From Panagrolaimus kolymaensis (taxonomy: Eukaryota > Nematoda > Chromadorea > Rhabditida > Panagrolaimidae), in contig JAJQJQ010000030.1 in NCBI GenBank assembly GCA_028622995.1, forward strand, positions 744,001 through 808,000: DNA of 64,000 bases, read 5' to 3'. Below, one piece after another: positions 36,098 through 47,137 of the stretch. The first letter of the stretch is position 1. The number at the start of each line of letters is the position of its first letter. A program made the translations under genes and the position numbers. Under the pieces are notes generated by a model. It made no database searches, had not been told where the DNA came from, and saw only the letters and a program-made list of their open reading frames with translations.

Positions 36098-37487
36098 TTA
36101 AACTACCACTTTGACTAATTTGTTATTTTTAGCTTTTTCAGAAATATAATCATAAAAGTATTGTGAAGCAAAATGAGAGTCTATTTCTGCACCGCCATTG
36201 CAAATTATCATTCGAAGGGTCAAAACACCATCACTTCCAATATGACTTCGAAAAGAAGGAAAATTAGCTTCTTCCACATCTTTGCAATATTGAATATGCT
36301 TATCTTCCTAAAATAATTTGTTTTTCGGATCGGTTAATATTTAACTTACTGTAATTGGTTCTTCAGAATTTATTAAAGGTTCCCTCCATTTTATGCCTGC
36401 AACATTTCCATTCTTTTTGGTAGTTCCTTCATTATGGGTGTCTTTTGTACCAATGACAGTTTTGATGCTCTTATCATCATCATCATCAAATTGCTTTAAG
36501 AAGTCCACATATTTAGCTCCATCGAGAATAATTTTTTTTAGAAAAGCATCGGTATTCCAAGGAACGAATCTCCAAATCCACAAAATAAGTCCAACAATAT
36601 TTAAAGCTAATGTGATAATTAGCCAAAACCATACTCCCAAATAAAATTTTTCCATGTAGTTATTTGCGACGAGTTGACAATGGACAGTTTTTCGAGATAT
36701 CGTCGTCGCAACTCCGAATCCAATTTCTCTAACCCGCAGCTTATTAAACGAGGAAAAATGCCACTATCACGCCAGTCGACTCCATAAACTAAATTTTTGA
36801 TGGTTGATAAACCGAAAGGGTCATGACTCATGAGGTTGTTCAGCAATCAAAATAGTAAGAATCAAAATCTTAAAATGAGTTATTAAATTAGTTGAATATT
36901 TTTAGTGTGCTAGAATAACTTACCAAAACGATGTTGATGAAGATATTCCATATTTTTACGCAAATATATGAGATAAATAAGAATCGAGTACTTATATAGT
37001 TATTCCAAAAGTTAACAATTGAGCAATTATTTGTTGGGAATTTTGAGTGAGTTGCTTTTTGGAAATGATTTAGAAAGGCGTCAAATTCGTTATTTTTGGA
37101 GCCAAGATTGTGACGGAAATTATTTACCGCAGTATTGCAAAATCCAGCAAGGTACAAATCTGTAAAAGATAATTCGAAAGTTATGGGAAAGTTATAAAAT
37201 ATATATTACTTACTTGACGACCAATTAACAAAATCCCAATATAAACTGGACAATTGCAAAAGTAATCCCATCAAAAAAATTATAAATAGAGCCCACTAAA
37301 ATTATATATTTATTTAAAGTTGTCATATATCATGGAAAACAAAGCTACCTGATAGAAATTGATTTTTTTGCTACTTATAAGCCATTCATTTTCCGCTGGA
37401 AAGTCTCCGATGACATTTACAAAATATTTTGTAGAAAAAAAACAATGGTTTTGTGAATAATCAATCCAAGGTTGTTTCCACTCAGCA
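36098..37487 (-). pseudogene. Broken innexin (gap-junction protein) gene
   Basis: Innexin order is recognisable: a first extracellular part (WKQPWIDYSQNHCFFSTKYF), helix 2 (FYQ joined to WALFIIFLMGLLL), a cytoplasmic loop, a helix 3 region (FLFISYICVKIWNIFINIV), the FPRLIS and VHCQLVANNYMEKFYLGVWF segment, helix 4 (NIVGLILWIWRFVPW) and a C-terminal DGVLTLRMI tail. Damage: the N-terminus with helix 1 is absent and a stop lies just upstream of 37487. No usable acceptor opens the exon near 36840. A frameshift is needed near 36740 to pass from FPRLIS to the VHCQL frame. The remaining introns (such as 37296-37348 and 36308-36349) are still canonical. Confidence 0.7.
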
Positions 37488-37502
37488 TGGGATCAACATT
37501 TT

Positions 37503-38328
37503 ATGGGTGATCCGCAATATTCACTGGCGAAAATACTCATCCCAACACAAATTAATATGTATGATGTGAATTTGTTTAGCTTGTCAAAAAAATCCTCATC
37601 ATGGCGCACACTCATAGCATTTTTGAGAAAACTTTACTGTGAATCTCGTCGTAATCCTGGGTTATTTGAATGTACATTCTCTGCAAAGTTTGATGAAAGT
37701 GGTGATCGATATACTGGTTGTAGTGGTGTTCTTTACCTTGATTCATATGGTATCATTCAACCTCGAAGCTCTCCATCACATTATCATGGTCCTGTTAAAG
37801 ATGTAATACTTATTATTTACTTTGCCACCTTTATTCTCAAAAACATTTTTTAGTCACCTGCTTTTAAAGAACTGTCTAAACCAATACCTGATCGTGCGGT
37901 CCTTGAAAAACTTACTCCTTATGGAACTAAACCAGGAAAACCAATGAAATTAAAACAACTTTTGACAGAAACGTTGGATGAAGCAGATGAATGGAAGTAA
38001 GTTAAAGTTATACCAAAAGATTAAACCATTTTACAATTTGTTTCGTATCTATATAATTAACACTATTTTCAGGGTCAAAATTACTTTGGTAAAAAAGAAT
38101 CGTCAAACTATTCTCAAATTTTTAAAGAAGATGAAATCTGTACAAATTGATGATTTTTCAAAGTGTAAGTCTTTCCGAAATGAAAGTTGATGCGTTTATT
38201 ATTGAAATCCATTTTTAGCTAACAAAAAGTTTCACACTTCAACACTTGAATGGTTTGAATTTGTTCTTGATCATGTTAAAATCGTTTATGTTCCACAACT
38301 TTCAATTGCTGGCGATCCTTCTTCTTAA
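37503..38328 (+). CDS. Conserved-looking protein of unknown function
   Basis: Four exons (37503-37802, 37854-37996, 38073-38164, 38219-38328) close in frame to 214 residues, a strong sign of a real gene. The sequence is soluble with no signal peptide or membrane segment. Features: MYDVNLFSLSKKSSSWRTLI, a Cys/Gly stretch (RYTGCSGVLYLDSYG), a Pro/Lys-rich middle (PYGTKPGKPMKLKQ), a basic helix (KKNRQTILKFLKKMK) and a C-terminal WFEFVLDHVKIVYVPQ. No family is recognised. The start may be further upstream, since TTTCCACTCAG just before 37490 could be an acceptor. It lies head-to-head against the truncated innexin. Confidence 0.65.
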
Positions 38329-39074
38329 CTTATTTCTGATTGAACAACATACATCATCTAATTAGTTTTTATGACTTTTTCTTTTTATTAATATTATAAT
38401 TCTTATTTCATTCCTTTTCAAGGATTTGCATATTTTTATTTGTATAATAGTTTAATAAATGTCTGTTATGCTTAATATTCGATTTTTCTTAATGACTTGC
38501 TTCCATTTACACTATTATGATATAATTAGATGCGTTGGATGAATGCTTACAAATACAAGAAAGTTGGATTTAGTTTTGCATGATACTTTGCAATACAAAA
38601 ATGCAGTAACATGCAACAAATAAAGTTATTATTTAAACAATGTGAACAAACAAAGACAATCTAAATAGTGGCTGTTTGTCATTAGAATGCAAGTAACACA
38701 GATATGAAATTTTTAAAAAACTATCCTTGTTCGCAAAGACATAACATTTACTGAGATTTGGTCGTTATTACTCATTTTTAGCTTGGAGAAAGGCAAAAAG
38801 TCATGTCATTGTAACTATAACTTTATCTTTTCTTTGTATTAGTATCTTAAAAACCCAAGTAAGGTAAAAGCGAAAAAAAAATGGTTGCGGTTTTTGAAGA
38901 CATCTTTTTGTGAAACTAAAACGTTATATCTTCCACCTCATGGAAAGCGGATTTCATTGATATACAAAACAAGATTTCATAAATATGACAATACTTAATT
39001 TAACCTTTATTACAAAACATGAATACATACATAAAATCAAACAATTTACAAATCGCAACTAATTATAAAATACT
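38329..39074. other. Convergent intergenic region
   Basis: 3' flanks of the plus-strand unknown gene and the minus-strand kinase. AATAAA-like signals occur near 38450. Nothing else was seen. Confidence 0.4.
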
Positions 39075-40193
39075 CTATTTATTAGCAGGAATTCTAAGTG
39101 TGTCAACAAAAAGAGATTCTTCACATTCTTTGTCGAGTGATTCAAATTCATCAGATTTTTTAAGATTTTTTTCCAGGAGAACTTGGCCAGGTTTAAATAA
39201 AGGTTCTTTTGAAACACCATTAAAGTACTTGTGTTCACTAATATTGGTTATTCGTTTACCAGGTGGTTTTTCAATACAAGCACTGATAAGTTTGTTAGCT
39301 TCTTTGATTCCAGTTTCGACGAATAAAGTTTGACGATATAATCGTTCAGTGAGAGCCAAAATTTGATGTTTTTGAAACATGCACATCATAACGACACCAT
39401 AGGAATAAACATCAGAAGGAAGTCCAGCATTTTTGCTTCGATTTGCTACTTCAGGAGCTTGAAAGAAAGGTGATCTTCGTGGTAGTGCTTCATTCTTTTT
39501 TCTGATTTCTTCCACATTTCGAGAATTTCCAAAATCAAACAAACGAACATGTCCATCATTAGTTAAAGCAATATTATGATCATTGAGATCGCTGAAAATA
39601 TAAAACTACCATAATCATAATGAAAGAAAAAAACATACCCATGTGTTAAGTTTTTACTGTGCAAAAATTCTAAACCAAGAGCTATTTGATATGCAATTGT
39701 TCGTTTGGCTTCAACAGAAATTTCGGTTTCTAACATATAAATATGATCGAATAATGTTCCACCATCGATATAATCCATAATTATACACCAATTCTTATCT
39801 TGATTATAGCCACAATAAACCAATTTTGGAATAAATTCACTTTCATCCAACATTAGAGCCCGAACTTCAGCAGCTATTCCATCAACATTATTAGGATTTT
39901 TGAAGACCTTTTCTGTTAAGAATTTATTCCTAAATCTTCTTTCTTTTACTTCAACAACATGTGCTTCACCAAAGCTTCCAGCAGCAATATAATACCTTCG
40001 TACAATTTTCTTCGAAAATTCTTTACATGCCTCTATGATTTCAAGCCTAAAAAATATGGTTTATCTCTGTTTTAGAAAAATAAATGACTCACCTTTTTGT
40101 TCCATTTAGTTTAAATTCTTTTTCACATATCAACCATTTGTTGTTATACAGTACTAAGCATTTTGGAATTGATTTCATTCGACGAGCCTCCAT
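39075..40193 (-). CDS. Atypical protein kinase with HGD catalytic loop
   Basis: Three exons (40093-40193, 39639-40046, 39075-39591) give 341 residues. A kinase fold is clear: Gly-loop AAGSFGEAHVVEV at 55-67, a likely ATP lysine K80 in FLTEKVF, the hinge region CIIMDYIDGGTLFDH, the catalytic loop THGDLNDHN (H169-G170-D171, N176), DFG at 189-191, APEV, and DVYSYGVVM of subdomain IX. The HRD arginine is Gly, so activation-loop control is not of the RD type. All direct catalytic residues are present. The family is unresolved, possibly a nematode-expanded Ser/Thr or TKL-like group. GMP reductase lies upstream on the same strand. Confidence 0.8.
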
Positions 40194-40537
40194 TCTTGAA
40201 ACAAAACAAAAATGCAGTTTACTTTTTTCTAATGAAAGCTTTTAAAAAAGAATGGCAAACGCATTTTTTTTGGATTCATTCATGCAAATTGTTTCGTTGC
40301 AAGAGACGCAAAAGGCTTGATTATGCAAAATGCATATTGCTTTTTTTACAAAAAATAAAGAAGCAAGCCTCTGCTTTAAAAAAGTGTTTTATGCCTTTTT
40401 TTATTCCTTGATTCCGATCAATTGACACTATTTTTTTTTCTCATAAATTTTATTCAACCTTTTATGAAAGCAGTATAAAAATAAATGGATAAATACCTCA
40501 AACAACAAAATTATTTTACTATCAACAAAAAAAGTTA
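40194..40537 (-). promoter_or_regulatory. GMPR-kinase intergenic interval
   Basis: 344 bp between the GMP reductase stop and the kinase start. A minus-strand AATAAA lies about 85 nt after the GMPR stop. An acceptor-like TTTGTTTCAAG ends directly before the kinase ATG. This could be an operon junction or an ordinary promoter. Confidence 0.35.
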
Positions 40538-42016
40538 CTAAACTTCAAAATTGGTATAAACTTCGTTAGTTTGACGTGAAACACAAACAAAGGTAGTGCG
40601 TTTAGGAAGTTCCTTTAATTTTGATGAACCCGTATAAGTGCAAGCTGAACGAAGGCCACCAAGTATATCAAGAATGGTATCATTTACATTTCCACGATAT
40701 GGAATTTGAATGGTTTTACCTTCGGATGCTCGATATTCCGCAACTGAGCCATGATGTTTTTTCATTGCTGTATCCGAAGACATTCCATAAAAAAGTTTGA
40801 ATTGTTTACCATTTTTTTCGATTATTTCTCCTCCCGATTGATCATGTCCAGCTAACATTCCACCAAGCATAACAAAATCAGCTCCAGCTCCAAAAGCTTT
40901 AGCTACATCTCCGGGATTTGTGCAACCTCCATCCGACATGACGTGGCCTTTAAGACCATGAGCAGCATCGGCACATTCAAGGACAGCAGAAAGTTGGGGA
41001 TATCCTACACCTGCCTTCTTCCGAGTGGTACAAACTGAACCTGGACCAATTCCAACCTAAAAACACTTTTTTTATGCAAAAACTTTAGGGAATATAATTT
41101 TTTTTTTCTGCGGTGGCGAACCTTAACGATATCAGCTCCAGCTAAAATAAGTTCTTCAACCATTTCGCATGTGACAACATTGCCCGCAAAAATGGTATGG
41201 TTATTAAATTGTTCTCGAACTCGATGAATAAAATTAACAAAATGCTCTGAATATCCATTAGCAACATCAAGGCAAATATATTTTAATTCAGGAAGTTTAT
41301 CAACAATTTTGACAAGTTTAGAAAAATCTGCTTCGGATGTTCCAGCTGAAACTGCAATATGGTCGAGGATCTAAAAAAGCCATAACTTTGTGAATTAAAA
41401 ATAAATATAAAAATTTGTTAAGTTACTTTAGGATCTCGATTTACGTTATTTGCAAATGCATCCCATTCTTCCACAGTGTAATGTTTATGAACGGTTGTAA
41501 AAAGGGTATGATTTGCTAAAGTTTTAGCCATATCAAATGTTCCTACGGTATCCATATTTGATGCAACAATTGGAATACCTTCATAATGGCCTTTAGAATG
41601 TAAAAAATCGTATCTAAAAAATAATGATAAATAAATAAAGGTATTTGTAAAAGTTGTAAAAAAATGGAAGTTAGAGAATTTGGAATCAAAGTTATATATT
41701 CCTAGGAAAAAATGTGTTTAGTTGAGACATTTTCCTTCAAAGCTTTATCTTGTAAGTTTTATTTATGGTTTCCGAAAACAAAAAAGTGAAAGTTTTCGAT
41801 CTAATAATTTTAGCTATCATTTTTCTGGATAACTAGGGTTTCAACTTTGAGGGTAGCTCCAAAAAGTTTTTCTACACAAATAATGTTTTTTATGAAAGGG
41901 AATGAAACTTACTCTTTGGTTAATACAACATCTGAACGACTTTTGAGTGTGGATCTTTTAGGTCTTAACATAACATCAGCAAAATCAAGCTTTTTATCCA
42001 TTTCAATTCGGGGCAT
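40538..42016 (-). CDS. gmpr: GMP reductase
   Basis: Four exons (41913-42016, 41427-41613, 41122-41370, 40538-41056) give 352 residues. The enzyme converts GMP to IMP with NADPH in purine salvage. Evidence: [18 protein letters not shown] at the start, [13 protein letters not shown], the TIM-barrel core with [14 protein letters not shown], the catalytic loop [11 protein letters not shown] with Cys189, [23 protein letters not shown], and the mobile flap [16 protein letters not shown]. No CBS domain is inserted, which separates it from IMP dehydrogenase. Length is normal for eukaryotic GMPR. All introns are canonical. Confidence 0.96.
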
Positions 42017-43966
42017 TTTGCAACTGATTTATCTTCTCCTCCGTGGTGGAGAAATGAAGATGATAGCTGACAAAACAAAAAAAACCTGAAAAAACAATTT
42101 GTCTATGAAAAAAAACTTTTTAAGGACGGAAAATTTCGAACACGTAAAAAAATTTTTTTTATATGGGAAAAAAAGAAGGAATCAAGAAAAATATAATAAA
42201 AAGATGCTTCATTTTCTTTTTCAATAAAGGCAGGAAACGAGCGAGAAAATAATGTTAGACTGAAACGACTGATTTTTTTAGAATGCATTTTTTTAGACTT
42301 TAAAAAAATTAAGAGAAAACAAAAAAAATGCGCGGGGTTGTCTTTATTTGAATGTGAATAATAAACCCCATAAAAAAGGAAAGCAAAAAACACATACGAA
42401 CGCATGCAGCAGGACAAACAAGCCAGACATATTTATACACGCAAAAAAAAAGAAGGAAGAAGATGAGAGCTTTTATGTATGATAAATCGCTTCTCCTCTT
42501 ATTTTTTTCTCTAAAGGTTTGCATAATCAACAATTTATGGATTGTTTTCTTTTTCATTTTTTTTTTTCATTCGTTGTTGTTTGTCACCTTTTTTTCTTCG
42601 TCTTGATTATTTTTTCCACACTGGTATGGAAAAAAGGAAAGGGCTTATTTTGTTTTGTTGTTGTGAAGACTAAAGGTTGAATTTTTTGAATGGTAGAGAT
42701 CAAAATTTTTTTCATGAAAAAGTATGGTGTGTTTTTAAGACCAAATCCATAAGAAAAAAAGATAAAAGGTACAAAAAAGTGCAACAAAAGTAAATCAATA
42801 AATATCAATAAAAGTTTGAATTGAAAAAGTTATGATTAAAAAAAATTCCCATCCATCATAAATAAAATAAACTGAGCTAAAAATTATTTTTGAAATTCGA
42901 TTTTTTTTAAATCATTAATCTAAAATGTTACTAATGGGATTATTATATCTTGTGCTTATGGTATGCGGCTTGCTATATGTATGTATGCCTTCTAAAAATA
43001 AACTTTTTTAAATATAATATTTTGAAACATATATAAAAATGACCGAAAAGCAAACAAATAAATTTTACTTTTTTTTTCGAAAATCAAGTTCAAATATTTA
43101 TTTTACGTTTGGAAGAATAAAAAAATGACCAATGGAAAGTTTTAACTTAAAAAAAAGCGCGTTATTGCTTTATGAATAAAAGAAGCATGTCTCACAAAAA
43201 AAAATAAAAATTAGGGCTTCAGCAAAAAAAAAAAAGAACGTTTGGTTTAAATGTTTCAAAATTGTTGTAAAATTTTGTTTACTTTAATCTTATTTTTTTA
43301 ATCAGAGAAAAATTTTCTTCTCTCCCAAACTGAAAAAAGCTACAGTAAAATTATAAAAATCAAAAATTAAACGTTGCATGAACGAAACAAAGAACCATTC
43401 AGCCATCAATCACAGTTCTGAAAGCACCACACAAAAAAATGAGCTTGTTTTTGCAGAGTCTTGTCATTTTATGGCTCAATGGCGGTCCCAAAATTTTAAG
43501 AAATTGGATAATTATTTTTTGTTTCTTTAAAAATTTTCAAGAAAGACGAATTGCTATCTTTATTTTAGTTTGATAGATCGACGACAACTTCGAAAAAATT
43601 AATTTTAAGAATTCCATAATTTAAAGAATTTTTCCAACAAAAAATTATCTTAGATTAAACGTTTTTATAAATTTAAAAAAAATCCAAATTTTTAAAAATT
43701 ATTTTATTTTTATTTTGCATATATACAAAAAAGCCACAAAAAAAATAGCGGATATATAAATACAGCAATTTCCACCTCTTTCAAAACAACAATAGACAGT
43801 ATAAAAAATAAATTCCAAAAGTTCCAACCATTAAAAAACCAAAACAAAAATTACACCAACCATGCAAACCACCCAATATTTTCCATGAGATCCACCTACA
43901 CCAAAAATATATTTGTTTTCCCCAAAAGAAAAAAATCAAAAAACCAAATACACAAAACAATTTTTT
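42017..43966. other. Intergenic region upstream of GMPR
   Basis: Nearly 2 kb of AT-rich DNA with A- and T-tracts. No gene could be supported. Confidence 0.45.
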
Positions 43967-44682
43967 TTAATTGATCGCGATTTCTTCAGTGAAATCAACT
44001 TTGGAATTTAACATTAAATATTGGCTGACTTTAGCTGCCAATAATTGAGCTTGATATTCGCTTAAAGTTATTCCATCGATTTTAACTGAAGCTTGTTGAA
44101 TGAATGGGGTTTGTTGTTGAACATCCGTGGGTGTAGCGGATGAATAATCATGTGCGATGCATTTTATTTGTGTCATTCCAGTGGGATATGAAACCAATTT
44201 TGTAATTGCTCCACCTTCTTCATAACCAACTTGAGTGCCAACTGTATATGTCAAACCGGTGGCTTTGCCACAATCATTAATCATTGGAGGAGTATATTGT
44301 GGAGTAACCACGATTCCAAGGGTTGAAAGTTGGAGAGTATTGAGACCAGCGAGAACAGCAGAAGTTATGTCGCCATTGGCTCTAAGTTGGGCATCCGTGA
44401 GTAAAAGTGATTGGCCAGGAAAGTAAGAAAGTTGAGTAACTGCATTACTGTCGGGATATGTCCATGAAGTTGGAGGATAAAATTTCATGTTTAGCGAGGG
44501 ATTTGTGAAAAGTCCACCACCTAAAAAAATAAAACAAAATTTAATTTTAGTAGCTTTAAAATTTCCAAAATAAACTAAAAAAATTTCCACTAAAAATACT
44601 TACCAATGCCTCCACCACAACTTTGAATCGGATTAAATAGCAAAAACTCCAAAATCGAAACAAATAAAATTTTAGAAAACAT
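43967..44682 (-). CDS. Secreted nematode-type protein, family copy A
   Basis: Two exons (44604-44682, 43967-44520) give 210 residues. A signal peptide (MFSKILFVSILEFLLFNPIQS) is followed by a Cys and Gly-rich CGGGIGGG, then a mature domain with FTNPSLNMKFYPPTSWTYP, YFPGQSL, VGYEEGGAITKL and a C-terminal block from ASVKIDGITLSEY to VDFTEEI. It is 70-80 percent like copy B at 45813, from which it diverges head-to-head, and also related to copy C. No known enzyme motif is seen. The conserved Cys (SCGGG, NDCGKA, IKCIAH) suggest a disulfide-bonded extracellular protein. A TATA box lies about 100 bp upstream. Function unknown. Confidence 0.85.
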
Positions 44683-44779
44683 GTTTCAAACCAAAAAAAA
44701 GTGAAAGATTGCTAAAAAAAATAAGTAAAGTTCAATCAAAAAAATTTACGAATGGTCATTTTTCATTAAACCTTTTGAC

Positions 44780-44787
44780 CTTATATA
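44780..44787 (-). promoter_or_regulatory. TATA box of copy A
   Basis: TATATAAG on the minus strand, about 100 bp before the ATG at 44682. The position is comparable to TATA motifs of copies B and C. Confidence 0.55.
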
Positions 44788-45734
44788 TTACATAGCTTTT
44801 CATGATTTAGAGAATGTTTGCTTAATCTTCTCTTTTTTTTTATTACATTTACATGTTTTTAAACTTTTTCTTCTTCTGACCCATAAAAAAAATATGAATG
44901 AATGAAAGAAAGAAAGAAGCATTTTTGAATCATTCATTCAAAAAGAAAAGTTACAACTTTTTCTTTATCTTTTACTCATCATTATTTGCTTTTTCCATCC
45001 TTTTTCTAAAATTTTCTAATTCTTGAAATGCGTGTAAAAAAAGAGAAAGCGAAAGCGGCGATGTTAAGAAAAAATCTTTTTGTATTGAAACACTTTAGAC
45101 TTTTAACATTTCTATTAGAATTTAAATTTACGAAAAAAATTTTGAATTCAGAAATATTTCGTTCAGACTTTTAGCTTTTTTCAATAAATAAAAAATAGTT
45201 CCAAAGACTCCAAAGCGTTCAAAAAAGCTGTAAAATATTTTTACTTTTTTTTTCATTGATAAAGAAAAGATATGTAATAAATAAATTGAAACACGAATGA
45301 ATGAATCAAAGAATATTTGTTTAGATTTTTACATTTTTTTTCTTCCTCTCTCGTCTGCTTGATTGATAATTTTTTTGACCGATGTTCCTTTTTTAAATAC
45401 AAAAGAATGCAACAACAAAAAAATCAAATTCAAATTTTTTTTTATTATTTGTTATTTACTTTTTGCTCTTGCCTCAAAATAAATTTTACTTTTCAACCAT
45501 GGTTTTGCCATTATACCATCCATAGTAGCAACAGAGATCAACAGAACCAAAGCTATAAAAAAAGAAGAGCCATTGAAAAGATTTTTAGTTATATTTGTGG
45601 AAGCAAAAAAAAAGGTTGTTGCTATTTTTATCTTTTATAAATAAATCAAAATAAAAGAAGAAGAATTGTAAAAGGTTGGAACTTTTTGGAACTTAAAATG
45701 CAAATATTTTCTTTCACAATTTATCGGTGGTAAG
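44788..45734. other. Divergent intergenic region between copies A and B
   Basis: AT-rich, no gene supported. It should hold the upstream control elements of both secreted paralogues. Open frames here are low-complexity. Confidence 0.4.
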
Positions 45735-45742
45735 TATAAAAG
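45735..45742 (+). promoter_or_regulatory. TATA box of copy B
   Basis: TATAAAAG, 78 bp before the ATG at 45813, with the AAAAGAG continuation also seen at copy C. Confidence 0.6.
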
Positions 45743-45812
45743 AGGATCACCAAAGTTGAAACTATCTAAGACTTTCTATTTTTTGTCGACGACGAAGTCA
45801 TTTATATTAAAA

Positions 45813-46501
45813 ATGTCGATGAAATTCATTGGGCTTTTGGTTCTCGAACTCATGCTATTTCAACCAATTCGATCTTGCGCAGGTGGAATAGGAGGTATAA
45901 TTCAAATATTAATTTTTTAACTTATCATTTGAGAAAAATTTTTTTAGGTAGTCAGTTTTTTACGAATCCTTCATTGAATATGAAATTTTATCCACCAACT
46001 TCATGGACATATCCAAATAGCAATGCAATTACTCAACTTGCGTATTTCCCGGGACAATCTCTTACACTTACTGATGCCCAACTTCGAGCGAATGGCGACC
46101 TGAATTCTGCTGTTTTGGCAGGATTAAACACGCTACAGTTGCCTACTGTAGGAATTGTCGTTACTCCACAATATACTCCTCCAATGGTAAACGACTGCGG
46201 CAAAGCTACGGGATTGACTTACACCGAAGGAACTCAAGTTGGCTACGAAGAAGGTGGAGCAATTACTAAATTAGTTACATATCCTACGGGGTTTACGGAA
46301 GCTAAGTGTATTGCACATGATTATTCGTCGGCCACCCCAACTGATGTTCAAGTTTCCACACCATTCATTCAACAAGCTTCAGTTAAAATCGACGGAATAA
46401 CTTTAAGCGAATATCAAGCTCAATTATTAGCAGCCAAAGTCAGTCAATATTTAATGCTCAACAGCAAAGTGGATTTCACTGAAGAAATTACGATCAATTA
46501 A
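45813..46501 (+). CDS. Secreted nematode-type protein, family copy B
   Basis: Two exons (45813-45894, 45948-46501) give 211 residues. The exon-intron layout is the same as copy A, with a 53-bp phase-1 intron inside the Gly-rich segment (CAGGIGG). The signal peptide is MSMKFIGLLVLELMLFQPIRS. The mature part differs from copy A at scattered sites (SQFF for GLF, NSNAITQLAYF for DSNAVTQLSYF), while the last 38 residues before the tail are identical. It faces copy C tail-to-tail, with a palindromic element between them. Confidence 0.87.
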
Positions 46502-46750
46502 TTTTTTGTTGGATTATTTTAATTATTTATTATTTTTATGTAATTATTTTTTTGGGAATTTTATTTTATTTTTGGGTGGAAGCAAGACTCATGAAATCAC
46601 TGGATATTAAATTTTAAATAAATTTTTTAAACTTTTAAAGTCTTTTTTGAATATGTTCTGTATTTTTCTTTATTTGGATTTTTTTATTTATTTTGTTTAA
46701 AAATGATTATAATTTATAATTTGTCTAAATTTGTAAATAATTTTGAGAAA
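46502..46750. terminator. Copy B 3' flank
   Basis: Contains TTAAATAAATT near 46614, the likely polyadenylation region of copy B. AT-rich otherwise. Confidence 0.35.
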
Positions 46751-46927
46751 ATATAAGACGCCGATATTTAAAAAGTTTTAGGACAGTGCTAAATTTCTCA
46801 CTTTTTTGAAAAAGTGTCTCTTTTGCCAAAAAAAATCAATTGAAAAAAATGGCAAAAGAGACACTTTTTCAAAAAAGTGAGAAATTTAGCACTGTCCTAA
46901 AACTTTTTAAATATCGGCGTCTTATAT
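46751..46927. mobile_element. Perfect fold-back element (177-bp palindrome)
   Basis: Two arms of 78 bp, beginning ATATAAGACGCCGATATTT and ending TCTCTTTTGCCA, are exact reverse complements around a 21-bp AT-rich centre. Flanking TA dinucleotides suggest a TA target site. There is no coding capacity. Transcription would give a long perfect hairpin. Exact arms imply a very recent origin or ongoing repair between arms. Confidence 0.93.
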
Positions 46928-47137
46928 ATATAATAAATATTGTTTATTTTATTTTATTTAAATAATAATTATTTAACGATAAAAAACAAATCACAAATCC
47001 CCAAAAATCCACCACAACCAATAATTTAAAAAATAAATAAATATATTACTTCGAATCCATCACCAAATCCCAAATTAATTAGATGACCTCCACACCAAAA
47101 AGTATCCCATAGAAAATATGTACACGGGTTTGTAAAT

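Noticed and set aside
36393..36644. Plus-strand open frame over the innexin remnant
   Set aside because: It is antisense to recognisable innexin exons and has no family features of its own.
44235..44426. Plus-strand frame inside secreted copy A
   Set aside because: It is a shadow of the minus-strand coding exon.
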